NCBI GenBank assembly: GCA_028279595.1
Contig: JANQNK010000001.1
Span: forward strand, 189,891-253,890
Reading direction: 5' to 3'
Length of the DNA stretch: 64,000 bases
Source of the DNA: Thermoplasmatota archaeon
Lineage (GTDB): Archaea > Thermoplasmatota > JAKEGO01
Made by a program: the position numbers and the translations under genes. Under the pieces are notes generated by a model, which saw only the letters and a program-made list of their open reading frames with translations, did no database searches and had not been told where the DNA came from. Shown one piece after another: positions 33,151 through 41,018 of the stretch. Every line of letters begins with the position of its first letter. Position 1 is the stretch's first letter.

Positions 33151-34350
33151 ATGGAAGATTGGTTCTTCACAGAGGAGCAGCGTATGTTCCGCGAGAGTCT
33201 GAGAGAATACCTCCAGCATCACTTTTCGCTCGAGGTCATTGAACATATAGAGGAGAAGAGAGAGATCCCCAAGGCGATCATCGAGGCCATGGCGGAGTTC
33301 GAACTTTTCTGTCCGATGGTCTCCGAGGATTACGGTGGGGCGGGGTTCGACCTCGTGACCGCCGGGATAGTCGGAGAGGAGCTTGCTAGGGTCGACCCGA
33401 CCGGCTCGACCTGCGTTTACTACCTCGTTCCGGCATCGTGGAGCAGGATCATCGACCTCTACGGGACTGAGGAGGCGAAGCAGGAGCTGCTACCCAAGAT
33501 GACCAAGGGTGAGATATTCTGCGGAATAGCCTCGACCGAGGCCGACACTGGGTCCGACCTCGGGAACATGATAACCACGATCAAGCCCGACGGCGACGGT
33601 TACGTCGTCAACGGCGCCAAGAACTACATCTCTGGCGTGCGTGAGGCCTCCACTCTCGGAGGCGGGCATGTCACCCTCGCACGACAGGACCTAGACGCCG
33701 GGGTCCGCGGATGTACGCTATTCTACCTTCCACTGACCGCGGACGGGATCGAGATATCCCAGGACCGCGAGATGGGCAGGGAGGGCATGTCGACCGGCGG
33801 GTTCCGGATCGATAACGTCAAGATACCCAAGCATTACCTCATCGGCGAGGAGAACAAGGGCTTCTACATTATCCACGAGGGATACGAGGCAGCTCGCGGG
33901 ATCATCGCATGCGTGTGCGCCGGTGCGGCCCTGAAGGCGCTCGAGAACGCCGTCGCCTACATGAAGGAGCGCAAGACTTTCGGACAACCGCTGGCACGAT
34001 ACCAGGGGATGCAGTTCCCCCTCGCCGAGCACTGGTCGAAGATGATGATGGTCCGCGACTGGGGCTACAAGGCCCTCAGGATAATGGACCAGGAGAAGCA
34101 GGGGAAGGCGACGCGGTTCGAGTCGAGCCAGTCCATCGCGATGGCCAAGCTATGGGCTCCGTTATGGGCCTTCGACGCCATCAATTTCTCCATGCAGGTG
34201 CAGGGCGCTTACGGTTACTCCCTCGAGTGCACCGAGCAGAAGGCCCTGCGGGCCGTCAGGAGCTTCGGCTGGGCCGAGGGTACCTCGGAGGTAATGAGGC
34301 TCATCATCGCCAGGGAGGTCCTCGGCGGGACCGCCTGGAAGGGTTACTGA
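33151..34350 (+). CDS. Acyl-CoA dehydrogenase
   Basis: A 399-residue FAD enzyme that introduces a 2,3 double bond in acyl-CoA and passes electrons to ETF. Seen: GIASTEADTGSDLGNM (FAD-contact loop near residue 127), MSTGGFRIDNVKIP (near 212), RKTFGQPLARYQGMQFPLA (near 274) and the C-terminal WAEGTSEVMRLIIAREVLGG with the EGT motif. EtfB starts five bases after its stop, so it is probably that ETF's partner. In the benzoyl-CoA pathway it could be a glutaryl-CoA or pimeloyl-CoA dehydrogenase; in a phenyllactate route it would act on arylacrylyl-CoA. The upstream gap 33009-33150 holds an AATAATAAG box and a GGGAGG ribosome site. Confidence 0.86.
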   Translation: MEDWFFTEEQRMFRESLREYLQHHFSLEVIEHIEEKREIPKAIIEAMAEFELFCPMVSEDYGGAGFDLVTAGIVGEELARVDPTGSTCVYYLVPASWSRIIDLYGTEEAKQELLPKMTKGEIFCGIASTEADTGSDLGNMITTIKPDGDGYVVNGAKNYISGVREASTLGGGHVTLARQDLDAGVRGCTLFYLPLTADGIEISQDREMGREGMSTGGFRIDNVKIPKHYLIGEENKGFYIIHEGYEAARGIIACVCAGAALKALENAVAYMKERKTFGQPLARYQGMQFPLAEHWSKMMMVRDWGYKALRIMDQEKQGKATRFESSQSIAMAKLWAPLWAFDAINFSMQVQGAYGYSLECTEQKALRAVRSFGWAEGTSEVMRLIIAREVLGGTAWKGY

Positions 34351-34355
34351 TCGGA

Positions 34356-35141
34356 ATGAAGATAGTGGTCTGTGTGAAGCAGGTCCCGGACACCACCGAC
34401 GTGAAGGTGGACCCGGAGAAGGGGACACTAATACGCGAGGGCATCCCATCGATAATCAATCCATTCGACCAGTTCGCACTGGAGGAAGGACTGCGGATAA
34501 GGGAGCAGACCGGTGGTGAACTGACGGTAATCTCAATGGGTCCCCCGCAGGCCAAGAGCGTGATAATGCTGAGCCTTGCCATCGGTGCGGACCGTGGAGT
34601 GCTCCTTACGGACAGGGCGTTCGCAGGAGCCGATACCCTCGCCACATCCTACACACTGGCAAAGGCCGTGGAGAAGATGGGAGAGGCGGACCTTGTCGTC
34701 TGCGGACTGCAGGCCATCGACGGCGACACCGCGCAGGTGGGGCCAGGATTGGCAACCCATCTCAGGCTGCCGCAGATCACGTACGCGGAGCATATCGAGA
34801 TGGTGGACGGCGTTCTTAGGGCCCGCCGGATGATCGACGACGGGACCGAGATAGTCGAGGCGAAGCCACCCGTACTGGTTACCATGACGACACCATCCGA
34901 TTTCGTTCCCACCAATCCTCCCTTCACCAAGATCATGAAGGCGAAGAAGAAACCCTACGAGGAATGGGGTGCTGGCGATATAGACCTCGATTCCAGCAGA
35001 CTCGGACTTGACGGCTCGCCCACCTGGGTCGAGAAGGTATATCCTCCTCCAGTGAGGGAGGCCGGGGAGATCCTGGAGGGGACCTCGGACGAGATCGTGA
35101 CGCAGTTGATCGAGATCCTGAAACGGGAGCAGTTCCTGTGA
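34356..35141 (+). CDS. etfB: Electron transfer flavoprotein beta subunit
   Basis: A 261-residue EtfB beginning MKIVVCVKQVPDTTDVKVD. It contains the CGLQAIDGDTAQVGPGLA segment near residue 117 that contacts AMP or the bifurcating FAD, and VTMTTPSDFVPTNPP where many EtfB have the recognition-loop region. It starts six bases after the acyl-CoA dehydrogenase stop. Its partner EtfA carries an N-terminal ferredoxin domain, and ETFs of this organisation (EtfAB-FixX/bifurcating groups) are often coupled to ferredoxin. Whether this EtfB has the NADH-binding bifurcating residues must be checked by alignment. Confidence 0.88.
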   Translation: MKIVVCVKQVPDTTDVKVDPEKGTLIREGIPSIINPFDQFALEEGLRIREQTGGELTVISMGPPQAKSVIMLSLAIGADRGVLLTDRAFAGADTLATSYTLAKAVEKMGEADLVVCGLQAIDGDTAQVGPGLATHLRLPQITYAEHIEMVDGVLRARRMIDDGTEIVEAKPPVLVTMTTPSDFVPTNPPFTKIMKAKKKPYEEWGAGDIDLDSSRLGLDGSPTWVEKVYPPPVREAGEILEGTSDEIVTQLIEILKREQFL

Positions 35142-35151
35142 GGTCGATGAC

Positions 35152-36336
35152 ATGCTAGAGGTCACGGAAGACTGCACCGGCTGCGGGATCTGCGTGAAGA
35201 CCTGCCCATTCGGGGCTATCCTCGTCGTCGACGGAAAGGCCGTGGTACAGGACAATTGCACCCTATGCAGCGCATGCGTCCAGGTCTGTCCCTTCGATGC
35301 CCTGGTCCTCGAGCGGAAGGTCGAGGAGAAGGACCTTTCAGGATTCAGGGGAGTCTGGGTCTTCATCGAGGTCGAGGACAACGGGACCGTCCGCTCGGCA
35401 TCCCTTGAACTACTATCAAAGGGCCACGAGCTCGCAAAGGAGCTCGACGAGGAGCTCTGCGCCATCCTCCTCGGTGACGGCGTCCACAATCTGACCGGAG
35501 AGCTCGGCAGGTATGGAGCGACCAAGGTCTACCTGGTCGAGAAACCCGAGCTCGCCGAGTACAACACAGACGCCTTCGCGACCGTGATCGTCGGACTCAT
35601 AACGAAGTACGGTCCGAGCATAGTGCTCTATCCCGCCACGCACATCGGCAGGGACCTGGCCCCGCGGATCGCGGCGACCATCCAGGTCGGACTCACGGCG
35701 GACTGCACCGGGCTGTCCATTGTCGACGGAAAGCTCCTGCAGACCAGGCCAGCCTTCGGGGGCAACATAATGGCGGACATCCTTTCAGCCAACCACAGGC
35801 CCCAGATGGCGACCGTAAGGCCGAACGTCATGCCGGTGATGGACCCGATCGATGGACCCGATCCCATGATAGTCTTCGAGGACGTCACGATCGATCCCGG
35901 ACTCATCCGCGTCAAGGTCATCGAGAGGACGAGGATGGACGAGCCGGGGGTGAAGAAGATCGACGAGGCCGACATCATCGTCAGCGGCGGTCGTGGTGCC
36001 GTGCAGGACGGCAAGCTCGAGATGATCGAGGAGCTGGCCGCAGTCATGGGTGCCGCCGTCGGCTGCTCCCGCGCTGTTGTGGACATGGGCGTCAAGCCGA
36101 AGTCCCATCAGGTCGGTCAGAGCGGCAAGACCGTCTCACCGAAACTGTACCTCGTTTCCGGCGTTTCCGGTGCGATCCAGCACCTCGTCGGGATGAAGTC
36201 CTCCGACATCATCATCGCTATCAACAACGATCCGAACGCACCGATATTCACCGTTGCCAAGTACGGCGTCGTCGGCGACCTGTTCGAGATACTGCCCAAG
36301 TTGACCGAGGCCATCAGGGCCGAGAAGGGTCTCTAG
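35152..36336 (+). CDS. etfA: Electron transfer flavoprotein alpha subunit with N-terminal 2[4Fe-4S] ferredoxin domain
   Basis: A 394-residue EtfA. Residues 1-60 are a ferredoxin domain with CTGCGICVKTCPFG and CTLCSACVQVCPFD, enough for two [4Fe-4S] clusters. After it comes the usual EtfA N-domain, and the C-terminal FAD domain has VSGGRGAVQDGKLEM near residue 278, KSHQVGQSGKTVSPKLYLV near 318, and SGVSGAIQHLVGM. Ferredoxin-fused EtfA occurs in anaerobes such as Clostridium and Acetobacterium (LctC/CarE), where the ETF bifurcates or accepts from ferredoxin. Linked with the acyl-CoA dehydrogenase, it could give reduced ferredoxin for the benzoyl-CoA reductase. Confidence 0.88.
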   Translation: MLEVTEDCTGCGICVKTCPFGAILVVDGKAVVQDNCTLCSACVQVCPFDALVLERKVEEKDLSGFRGVWVFIEVEDNGTVRSASLELLSKGHELAKELDEELCAILLGDGVHNLTGELGRYGATKVYLVEKPELAEYNTDAFATVIVGLITKYGPSIVLYPATHIGRDLAPRIAATIQVGLTADCTGLSIVDGKLLQTRPAFGGNIMADILSANHRPQMATVRPNVMPVMDPIDGPDPMIVFEDVTIDPGLIRVKVIERTRMDEPGVKKIDEADIIVSGGRGAVQDGKLEMIEELAAVMGAAVGCSRAVVDMGVKPKSHQVGQSGKTVSPKLYLVSGVSGAIQHLVGMKSSDIIIAINNDPNAPIFTVAKYGVVGDLFEILPKLTEAIRAEKGL

Positions 36337-36344
36337 GTGTCACC

Positions 36345-36950
36345 ATGGAGGAATTCCTTAGGTCGACGGAACTACTGGACTGCGACGAACCCACCGTCCG
36401 CAAGAAGGCATTCGAGTTGACGATGAGCGCCCAGAGCGAGAGGGAGCAATCGGTGGTGTTGTTCTACTTCGTGCGGGACGGGATCAAGTACCAGCTGGTG
36501 GACAAGTTCCCTGACAAGGAATACTTCAAGGCTTCCCATACCCTCGAACGAGGCCACGGCTTCTGCATACCGAAGGCGATACTGCTCGCCTCTCTGGCCC
36601 GTGCATCGGGGATCCCTTCACGACTCCATGTGGTCGATATCAGGAACTTCCAGTTGCCGAAGGACCTGAAGGAGAAGCTCGGGACCGATCTGATGCGTCA
36701 TCACACCTACGTCGAGATGTACGTCGGCGAGAAGTGGGTGAAGGCGAATCCCGCATTCAACATCGAACTGTGCAACAAGTTCAATCTCGTTCCCGTGGAA
36801 TTCACCGGAGAGGGCGATGCGATGTTCAGCCCGGTCGATCTGGAGGGGACACCACACATCGAGTACTTCGAGGACTACGGGCTGGTGGACGATCTCGACT
36901 ATGACGCCATAAGGAAGGTGTTCGAGGACGGATATCCTCATCTTTTCTAG
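36345..36950 (+). CDS. Transglutaminase-like domain protein
   Basis: A 201-residue protein with a transglutaminase-core pattern. The candidate nucleophile Cys is in RGHGFCIPKAILLASLARA near residue 72, the His in RHHTYVEMYVGEKWVKAN near 125, and an Asn in ANPAFN takes the place of the third residue. Archaeal transglutaminase-like proteins of this size often act as proteases or amidases. It is the last gene of the beta-oxidation run, nine bases after EtfA. The link to the pathway is unclear. Confidence 0.65.
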   Translation: MEEFLRSTELLDCDEPTVRKKAFELTMSAQSEREQSVVLFYFVRDGIKYQLVDKFPDKEYFKASHTLERGHGFCIPKAILLASLARASGIPSRLHVVDIRNFQLPKDLKEKLGTDLMRHHTYVEMYVGEKWVKANPAFNIELCNKFNLVPVEFTGEGDAMFSPVDLEGTPHIEYFEDYGLVDDLDYDAIRKVFEDGYPHLF

Positions 36951-36970
36951 GCTGCTGCTTGTGAGGTCAA

Positions 36971-37007
36971 GGACGATTCTATCGTCCGGACCCTGGCCGT
37001 CCGGGTC
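36971..37007. terminator. Hairpin pair between convergent genes
   Basis: Between two convergent stops (36950 and 37006) lie GGACGAT-TCT-ATCGTCC (36971-36987, seven perfect pairs) and GACCC...GGGTC (36989-37007). The location suggests a bidirectional terminator or mRNA end, although no long T-run follows on either strand. Confidence 0.45.
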
Positions 37008-37845
37008 ATGCCAGGTAATGCTCGCACGCGTAACAGTAGTGTCTCCCGTATTCCTCGATGTAGTCAGCCTCCTCGCCGCAAGTGGGGCATGACATCCTGA
37101 CAGGCTCCTCTTCAACTCCCTCCTCGGTCTCGAGGTATTCCTTGCAACCGTGACAGTAGTATCGCTGATACTGCTCGATGAAGGTGCCAGGGTTTCCGCA
37201 CTTGGGACAGGCAACCTTGTCTTCCGGTTCGGGAGCCGCAGCGGCCGCTCCGGACGCTGCCGTCCCGACGGCGAAGGCCGGGTCCTCCTTCTTGATCCTC
37301 TCGACAGCCCTGGCGAGTTCCCTCTTCTCCCGTTTCTTCTTGTTCATCTTGGCCTTCACGAACAGTATGATGATCCCCCCCACCGCCAGTATACCGCAGA
37401 TGACGAGCGTGTCAGGTCCCTTGTCGTCCTCGTCGACGGTCACCTTCAGATGGATCGTTACCGCCCCATCAGGATCGGCGGGCCCATAATCGGTGTTGTC
37501 GAAGACGATGTAGTAGACGCCCTCCTCGTCGGTCCTGTACTTCGCGCTTCCGCTTGCCGCGTTGGTGACCGACTTCTCCGCCGAAGCCGTCAGGCCGTTG
37601 TCGTATCTATTGTAGTTCATCTCGTCGAATAGATAGACGTCTATCGGCACGTCATCGTCCGTCCTGAAACTGAACGTGAGCTCGATGTCCTTCTCGAGCT
37701 CCGTGGATTCGAAGCCGTAGTACTCGTCCTCCTGCAGCGTTACCGTCTCGACCTTCGTGTCCTGGGCGCCAGCCTCCGGAAGACACGAAACAACGATGAA
37801 TAGTCCGATAAGCAATCCAAGTGCGATGATAGGTCCCGCTCTCAC
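37006..37845 (-). CDS. Membrane-anchored protein with C-terminal double zinc ribbon
   Basis: About 279 residues. Signal-anchor hydrophobic segment (IIALGLLIGLFIVVSCL), an extracytoplasmic beta-rich domain like bacterial/archaeal pre-peptidase C-terminal domains (about residues 25-140), a membrane helix (TLVICGILAVGGIIILFV near 148-165), a basic coiled linker, and two zinc ribbons (CPKCGNPG...CHGC and CPTCGEEA...CYAC). By the positive-inside rule the zinc ribbons are cytoplasmic. The preferred start is GTG at 37845, with GAGGGG upstream; GTG at 37860 is possible. Function unknown. Similar architectures are common in Thermoplasmatota-like genomes. Confidence 0.65.
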   Translation of the reverse strand: MRAGPIIALGLLIGLFIVVSCLPEAGAQDTKVETVTLQEDEYYGFESTELEKDIELTFSFRTDDDVPIDVYLFDEMNYNRYDNGLTASAEKSVTNAASGSAKYRTDEEGVYYIVFDNTDYGPADPDGAVTIHLKVTVDEDDKGPDTLVICGILAVGGIIILFVKAKMNKKKREKRELARAVERIKKEDPAFAVGTAASGAAAAAPEPEDKVACPKCGNPGTFIEQYQRYYCHGCKEYLETEEGVEEEPVRMSCPTCGEEADYIEEYGRHYCYACEHYLA

Positions 37846-37860
37846 TGTATCCCCTCTCAC

Positions 37861-38149
37861 TGGGTATGCACATTTGGTATGTAATAATTTCGCTCGAGAA
37901 ACCGTAGATCGCTGAAGACCTTTGGCACGACTTAAAATATGAGGTGTTCACCATTTTTCCTTTGAAAGCTGCCGCTTGTCGATGAATTAAATAAGAAGGG
38001 GTGTCAGCGCTTCCGCTGACACAATGGTGGGCCCGATCCTCTGTTGGGTCCGGGACTTCTAATCCGTTACAACGATGACCTTGAAAAGAAGGCCGAGGGT
38101 GTTACCGGAACGAAGTTCAGGTGGCCGTTGCCGGCCCGACCTGACCGAT
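37861..38149. other. Non-coding gap with two strong adjacent hairpins
   Basis: No convincing gene is seen in these 289 bases. The left end carries a TATTACATA-type promoter for the minus-strand zinc-ribbon protein. Two hairpins lie side by side: GTGTCAGCG-CTTC-CGCTGACAC (38001-38022, nine perfect pairs) and CCCGATCC-TCTGTT-GGGTCCGGG (38032-38054, eight pairs with one bulged C). Read on the minus strand the first is followed by CCCCTTCTTATTTAATT, terminator-like for the CxxC gene. A plus-strand TTAAATAA at 37987-37994 could instead start a small structured RNA. Confidence 0.45.
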
Positions 38150-38296
38150 TCAGTACCTGCGCGGAGGTCTGTGCTTCTGGAAACACTCACGGCAGTAGAC
38201 CGGCCTGGTTCCGTCAGGCTTGAACGGTACCTGGTCTTCCTTGCCACATTCGCTACACGTTATTGTATGCATCTCACGCTCGCCGTACATTCTCAT
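38150..38296 (-). CDS. CxxC-x17-CxxC zinc-binding small protein
   Basis: A 48-residue protein starting MRMYGEREMHTITCSECGK. Its two Cys pairs (CSEC and CREC) are separated by 17 residues with the conserved VPFKPDGTRPVYCRECF spacing, and it ends in a basic RPPRRY tail. This small zinc-ribbon family is frequent in archaea and often linked to nucleic acid binding. The ATG at 38296 has a GGAG ribosome site four to eight bases upstream. A TATATATA at 38407-38414 is the nearest TATA box, which would give a leader of about 85 bases. Confidence 0.8.
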   Translation of the reverse strand: MRMYGEREMHTITCSECGKEDQVPFKPDGTRPVYCRECFQKHRPPRRY

Positions 38297-38456
38297 CTTC
38301 TCCTATGTACCCATTTTCGGTCGGAATGAACCGTTGAATTGGCCGACGAACTCGGTCCAAGGCAGCGGACGCATCCCGTTGGGCGTTCATCGAGATATGT
38401 TTGAGTATATATAGGTACGTACAAAAAAAGCCAATCTCGTTCATGATGCTGCCATA
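38297..38456. other. Promoter and leader region of the CxxC gene, with poly-T terminator of the flavoprotein gene
   Basis: The minus strand reads, after the flavoprotein stop at 38457, a seven-T run (38424-38430) expected of an archaeal intrinsic terminator. Then comes a TATATATA promoter (38407-38414), then the leader to the CxxC protein. No gene is seen on either strand. Confidence 0.55.
38424..38430 (-). terminator. Poly-T termination signal after the Had-Dch-flavoprotein operon
   Basis: Seven consecutive T on the minus strand, 26 bases after the stop of the flavoprotein gene. A short T-run without an obligatory hairpin is the standard intrinsic terminator of archaeal RNA polymerase. Confidence 0.6.
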
Positions 38457-39065
38457 TTATCGGCTCAATTTCTTGCCCAGGTTCTCTGCCCTTTCCAGGT
38501 ACGGGTCGAGACCCCGGTTCTCGATATCGCCCGCGTACAGACTTCCAACCGTCCGCGCATTGAGGGAGTCCCTTATGGTCTGCTTGATCGCCTTGGTGGT
38601 GTCATCGCAGAATCGGCGGTACATCGGCGGGATGATACCGTTGGTGATGATTATCACGGCTGACCTCTCCTTGGATGACCTCGGGACCGGACATCCGTAA
38701 ACCGTCAGGACCTTCCCTTCTGGCTTGCCAAAGGTCCAGCAAAGCCTCTCGAGGAACGTCATCAGGATCCCCGGGGGATATCCCATGTGGAGCGGTGTCC
38801 CGAAGATCAATGCATCTGCCGCCATGACCTTGGGATACAGTTCGTTCATTCCATCTTTGATTATACAGGGTGAGAAGTCCTCGTCGGTCTCTCGATCCCT
38901 GCAGACGAGGCAGTTCTTGCAGAATTGGATGTCGAAATCGTAGAGGTTGACCTTCTCTATCTTCACCTTCCTGTCACCGGATCGAAGTCCGGCGACCGCC
39001 CTGTCAACAAGCGTGTCGGTCGACTTACCCTTCCTAGGGCTGGCTACGATTGCGAGGACCTTCAT
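38457..39065 (-). CDS. Flavodoxin-fold NADPH-dependent FMN reductase / iron-sulfur flavoprotein
   Basis: A 202-residue flavodoxin-like protein starting MKVLAIVASPRKGKSTDTLV, the FMN phosphate loop. It contains CKNCLVCRDRE and a fourth Cys (FSPC) ten residues on, similar to the compact cluster motif of iron-sulfur flavoproteins (Isf), and FGTPLHMGYPPGILMTFLERL near residue 88. It lies five bases after Dch and is the last gene of the Had-Dch operon, so it may move electrons for the aromatic pathway. The frame is open to 39086 but the ATG at 39065 gives the proper start. Confidence 0.78.
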   Translation of the reverse strand: MKVLAIVASPRKGKSTDTLVDRAVAGLRSGDRKVKIEKVNLYDFDIQFCKNCLVCRDRETDEDFSPCIIKDGMNELYPKVMAADALIFGTPLHMGYPPGILMTFLERLCWTFGKPEGKVLTVYGCPVPRSSKERSAVIIITNGIIPPMYRRFCDDTTKAIKQTIRDSLNARTVGSLYAGDIENRGLDPYLERAENLGKKLSR

Positions 39066-39070
39066 CTGGA

Positions 39071-39838
39071 TCACTGGTCCTTCCACACAGGAGGCCTCTT
39101 CTCCAGGAACGCTGCAAGGCCCTCGTTCGCATCATCTGTCTCCATCAGCTCGTTGAGATAGATGTCCTCGATCTTACCGATGGCGGAGTCGTAGTCCCGG
39201 CTGGCCCCCTCAAGGAACGCCCTCTTGGTGAGCTGAAGCACGACTGCGCTCTTGGACGCCAGCTTCTCTGTGACGTAGGTCTCGGCGTCCTCGTCAAAGG
39301 TCTCGACCGGGAAGACCTGGTTGACGAATCCCAGCTCCTTCGCCTCGGGTGCCTTGATAGTGTCTCCGGTGAGGATCAGTTCCAATCCCTTCCGGGGGCC
39401 GAAGATCTTCGGGAAGATCGCGGCTGCGACCGGCGGCAGGACCCCGACCATGATCTCGGGCTGTCCGAACTTCGCCTTCTCGGAGGCGATTATCATGTCG
39501 CAGAACGCAACGACCTCGCAGCCACCGCCGAGGGCGGCTCCGTTCACGAGCGCGATTATCGGAGCGTCGATCCCGCGCATGTTCTTGAAGATGTCATGGA
39601 AGACCTCGATCATCTCCTGGACCTTATCCCCCTGATGGTCGGAGATGTCCACACCTGCGGAGAACGCCTTCCCTTCCGCGCTGATGATCAACGCCTTCAG
39701 GTTGCTGCTCTGGAAGTCGCCGAGGGCCATGTTGATCTCGTTCATCATGGGTATGTCCAGCACGTTCAGCGGGGGCTTATTGAAAGTTATCCGTCCTATG
39801 CCGTCCTTCTCTTCAACGATTATCGTCTCGTAATCCAT
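39071..39838 (-). CDS. dch: Cyclohexa-1,5-dienecarbonyl-CoA hydratase (Dch type)
   Basis: A 255-residue crotonase-fold enzyme adding water to the dienoyl-CoA made by benzoyl-CoA reductase, giving 6-hydroxycyclohex-1-ene-1-carbonyl-CoA. Typical Dch features are NKPPLNVLDIPMMNEIN (residues 17-33), FSAGVDISDHQGDKVQEM (near 60), NGAALGGGCEVVAFCD (near 100) and FGQPEIMVGVLPPVAAAIF (near 125). The start is ATG 39838, six bases after GAGGTGA; GTG 39847 is less likely. It follows Had by ten bases. Specificity beyond generic enoyl-CoA hydratase is supported by these motifs and by Had and Oah beside it. Confidence 0.85.
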   Translation of the reverse strand: MDYETIIVEEKDGIGRITFNKPPLNVLDIPMMNEINMALGDFQSSNLKALIISAEGKAFSAGVDISDHQGDKVQEMIEVFHDIFKNMRGIDAPIIALVNGAALGGGCEVVAFCDMIIASEKAKFGQPEIMVGVLPPVAAAIFPKIFGPRKGLELILTGDTIKAPEAKELGFVNQVFPVETFDEDAETYVTEKLASKSAVVLQLTKRAFLEGASRDYDSAIGKIEDIYLNELMETDDANEGLAAFLEKRPPVWKDQ

Positions 39839-39848
39839 TCCGATCACC

Positions 39849-41018
39849 TCACTCTATCCTGATAGACGCCCTTCCGAGGATGTTCCCTCCTTCGAGCGCC
39901 TCTATCGCATCGACGAACGTGTCTAGGTTGAACTCCTTGTTCGTCACCAGGAGGTCCAGGTCCACCGTCCCCTCCTCCACAGCAGTGACGACCTCGGCCA
40001 TCTCCGTCATCGGGCAGGCCCAGGTCCCGTTTATCGTCATGTACTTGTCCATTATCTTCTGGTTGAGGAATCCGGCTACCGGTCTGGGTGGCCATCCGAT
40101 CTGGATGACGGTCCTGTTCTTGCTCACGGTCTCCACCGCCACCGGAAAGGTGTCCGCCACGCCGGAGGTGTCAGCCACGAGGTCGACCTGGAACTTATCC
40201 TCAGCGAGATGGGAGGAGATGTGCTTCGCGAGTCCCGACAGCGCCTTGCTCCGCTCTCGGGCGTCCAGCTCCTTCATCTCGATCCCGTTGTCCGTGAAGT
40301 AATCGTTCGAATTGACGGTGTGCGTCGCCCCGAGCCTCTCCGCGAACTTCAACTTCTCGTCGAAGATGTCCACGGCAACGACGTTCTTCGCCCCGAAGTA
40401 GCGTGCGGCAAGGTTGACGGTCGGACCACCGACACCGCCCACTCCGAAGACGACGACGTTCTTGTCCTTGAGCCAGTGCTCCCCCTTCCCGGTCAGTTCC
40501 CTCAGCGAGGCCTTCTGGAATAAGTGAGTCGGTATAGACCTGCTCTTCAGCGCGTGGAACGGTGTGGATACCGCATCCGGGATTATGCACGCCTCGTCCA
40601 GGGGAACCTTGCTGTCTATCATGAAGGTATACCGTGCGGGCACCGCCATCATCTCGGCATTCCCTCCATGGACACCGTGTCCGATGAAGACCGACTGCTT
40701 GCACCTGTTCGTGAGTCCCTCGACACATTGGGGGCAGGACTCGTTCTCGCATCCCGGGAAGACCGGCGGGACGATGGCGTGGTCGCCCTCCTGGAGAGAT
40801 TCGACCCCGCTACCGACCTCGGAGACGACCCCGGCGATCTCGTGGCCAAGGATGAGCGGAGGCTTGAACGGCACGAATCCCCTGTAAAGGGTCCTGTCGG
40901 TGGAGCAGAGTCCCGTCGCCTGAGGTCTCAACATGACGTCGTGCTCCCCAATGGTCGGCTCCTCGAAATCGGTCTCGATGCGCAGGTCCTCTTTACCGTA
41001 CAGTACCGCTGCCTTCAA
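39849..41018 (-). CDS. had: 6-hydroxycyclohex-1-ene-1-carbonyl-CoA dehydrogenase (Had)
   Basis: A 389-residue zinc-dependent medium-chain dehydrogenase oxidising the 6-hydroxy group to a ketone with NAD+. Motifs: GLCSTDRTLYRG (catalytic zinc Cys near 37), GHEIAGVVSEVGSGVE (near 58), structural zinc Cys in CENESCPQCVEGLTNRC (near 92-108), and NAD motif GVGGVGGPTVNLAARYFG near 193. An insert near residues 155-185 is characteristic of Had-like proteins. It begins with TTG at 41018 with a GGGGGA site upstream and a TTTTATAT box (41049-41057). It is first in the minus-strand Had-Dch-flavoprotein operon, divergent from Oah/BamA. Confidence 0.85.
   Translation of the reverse strand: MKAAVLYGKEDLRIETDFEEPTIGEHDVMLRPQATGLCSTDRTLYRGFVPFKPPLILGHEIAGVVSEVGSGVESLQEGDHAIVPPVFPGCENESCPQCVEGLTNRCKQSVFIGHGVHGGNAEMMAVPARYTFMIDSKVPLDEACIIPDAVSTPFHALKSRSIPTHLFQKASLRELTGKGEHWLKDKNVVVFGVGGVGGPTVNLAARYFGAKNVVAVDIFDEKLKFAERLGATHTVNSNDYFTDNGIEMKELDARERSKALSGLAKHISSHLAEDKFQVDLVADTSGVADTFPVAVETVSKNRTVIQIGWPPRPVAGFLNQKIMDKYMTINGTWACPMTEMAEVVTAVEEGTVDLDLLVTNKEFNLDTFVDAIEALEGGNILGRASIRIE

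Noticed and set aside
37958..38149. tRNA or SRP RNA gene in the GC-rich non-coding stretch
   Set aside because: No T-loop or cloverleaf spacing and no SRP helix 8 consensus; only two independent hairpins are seen.
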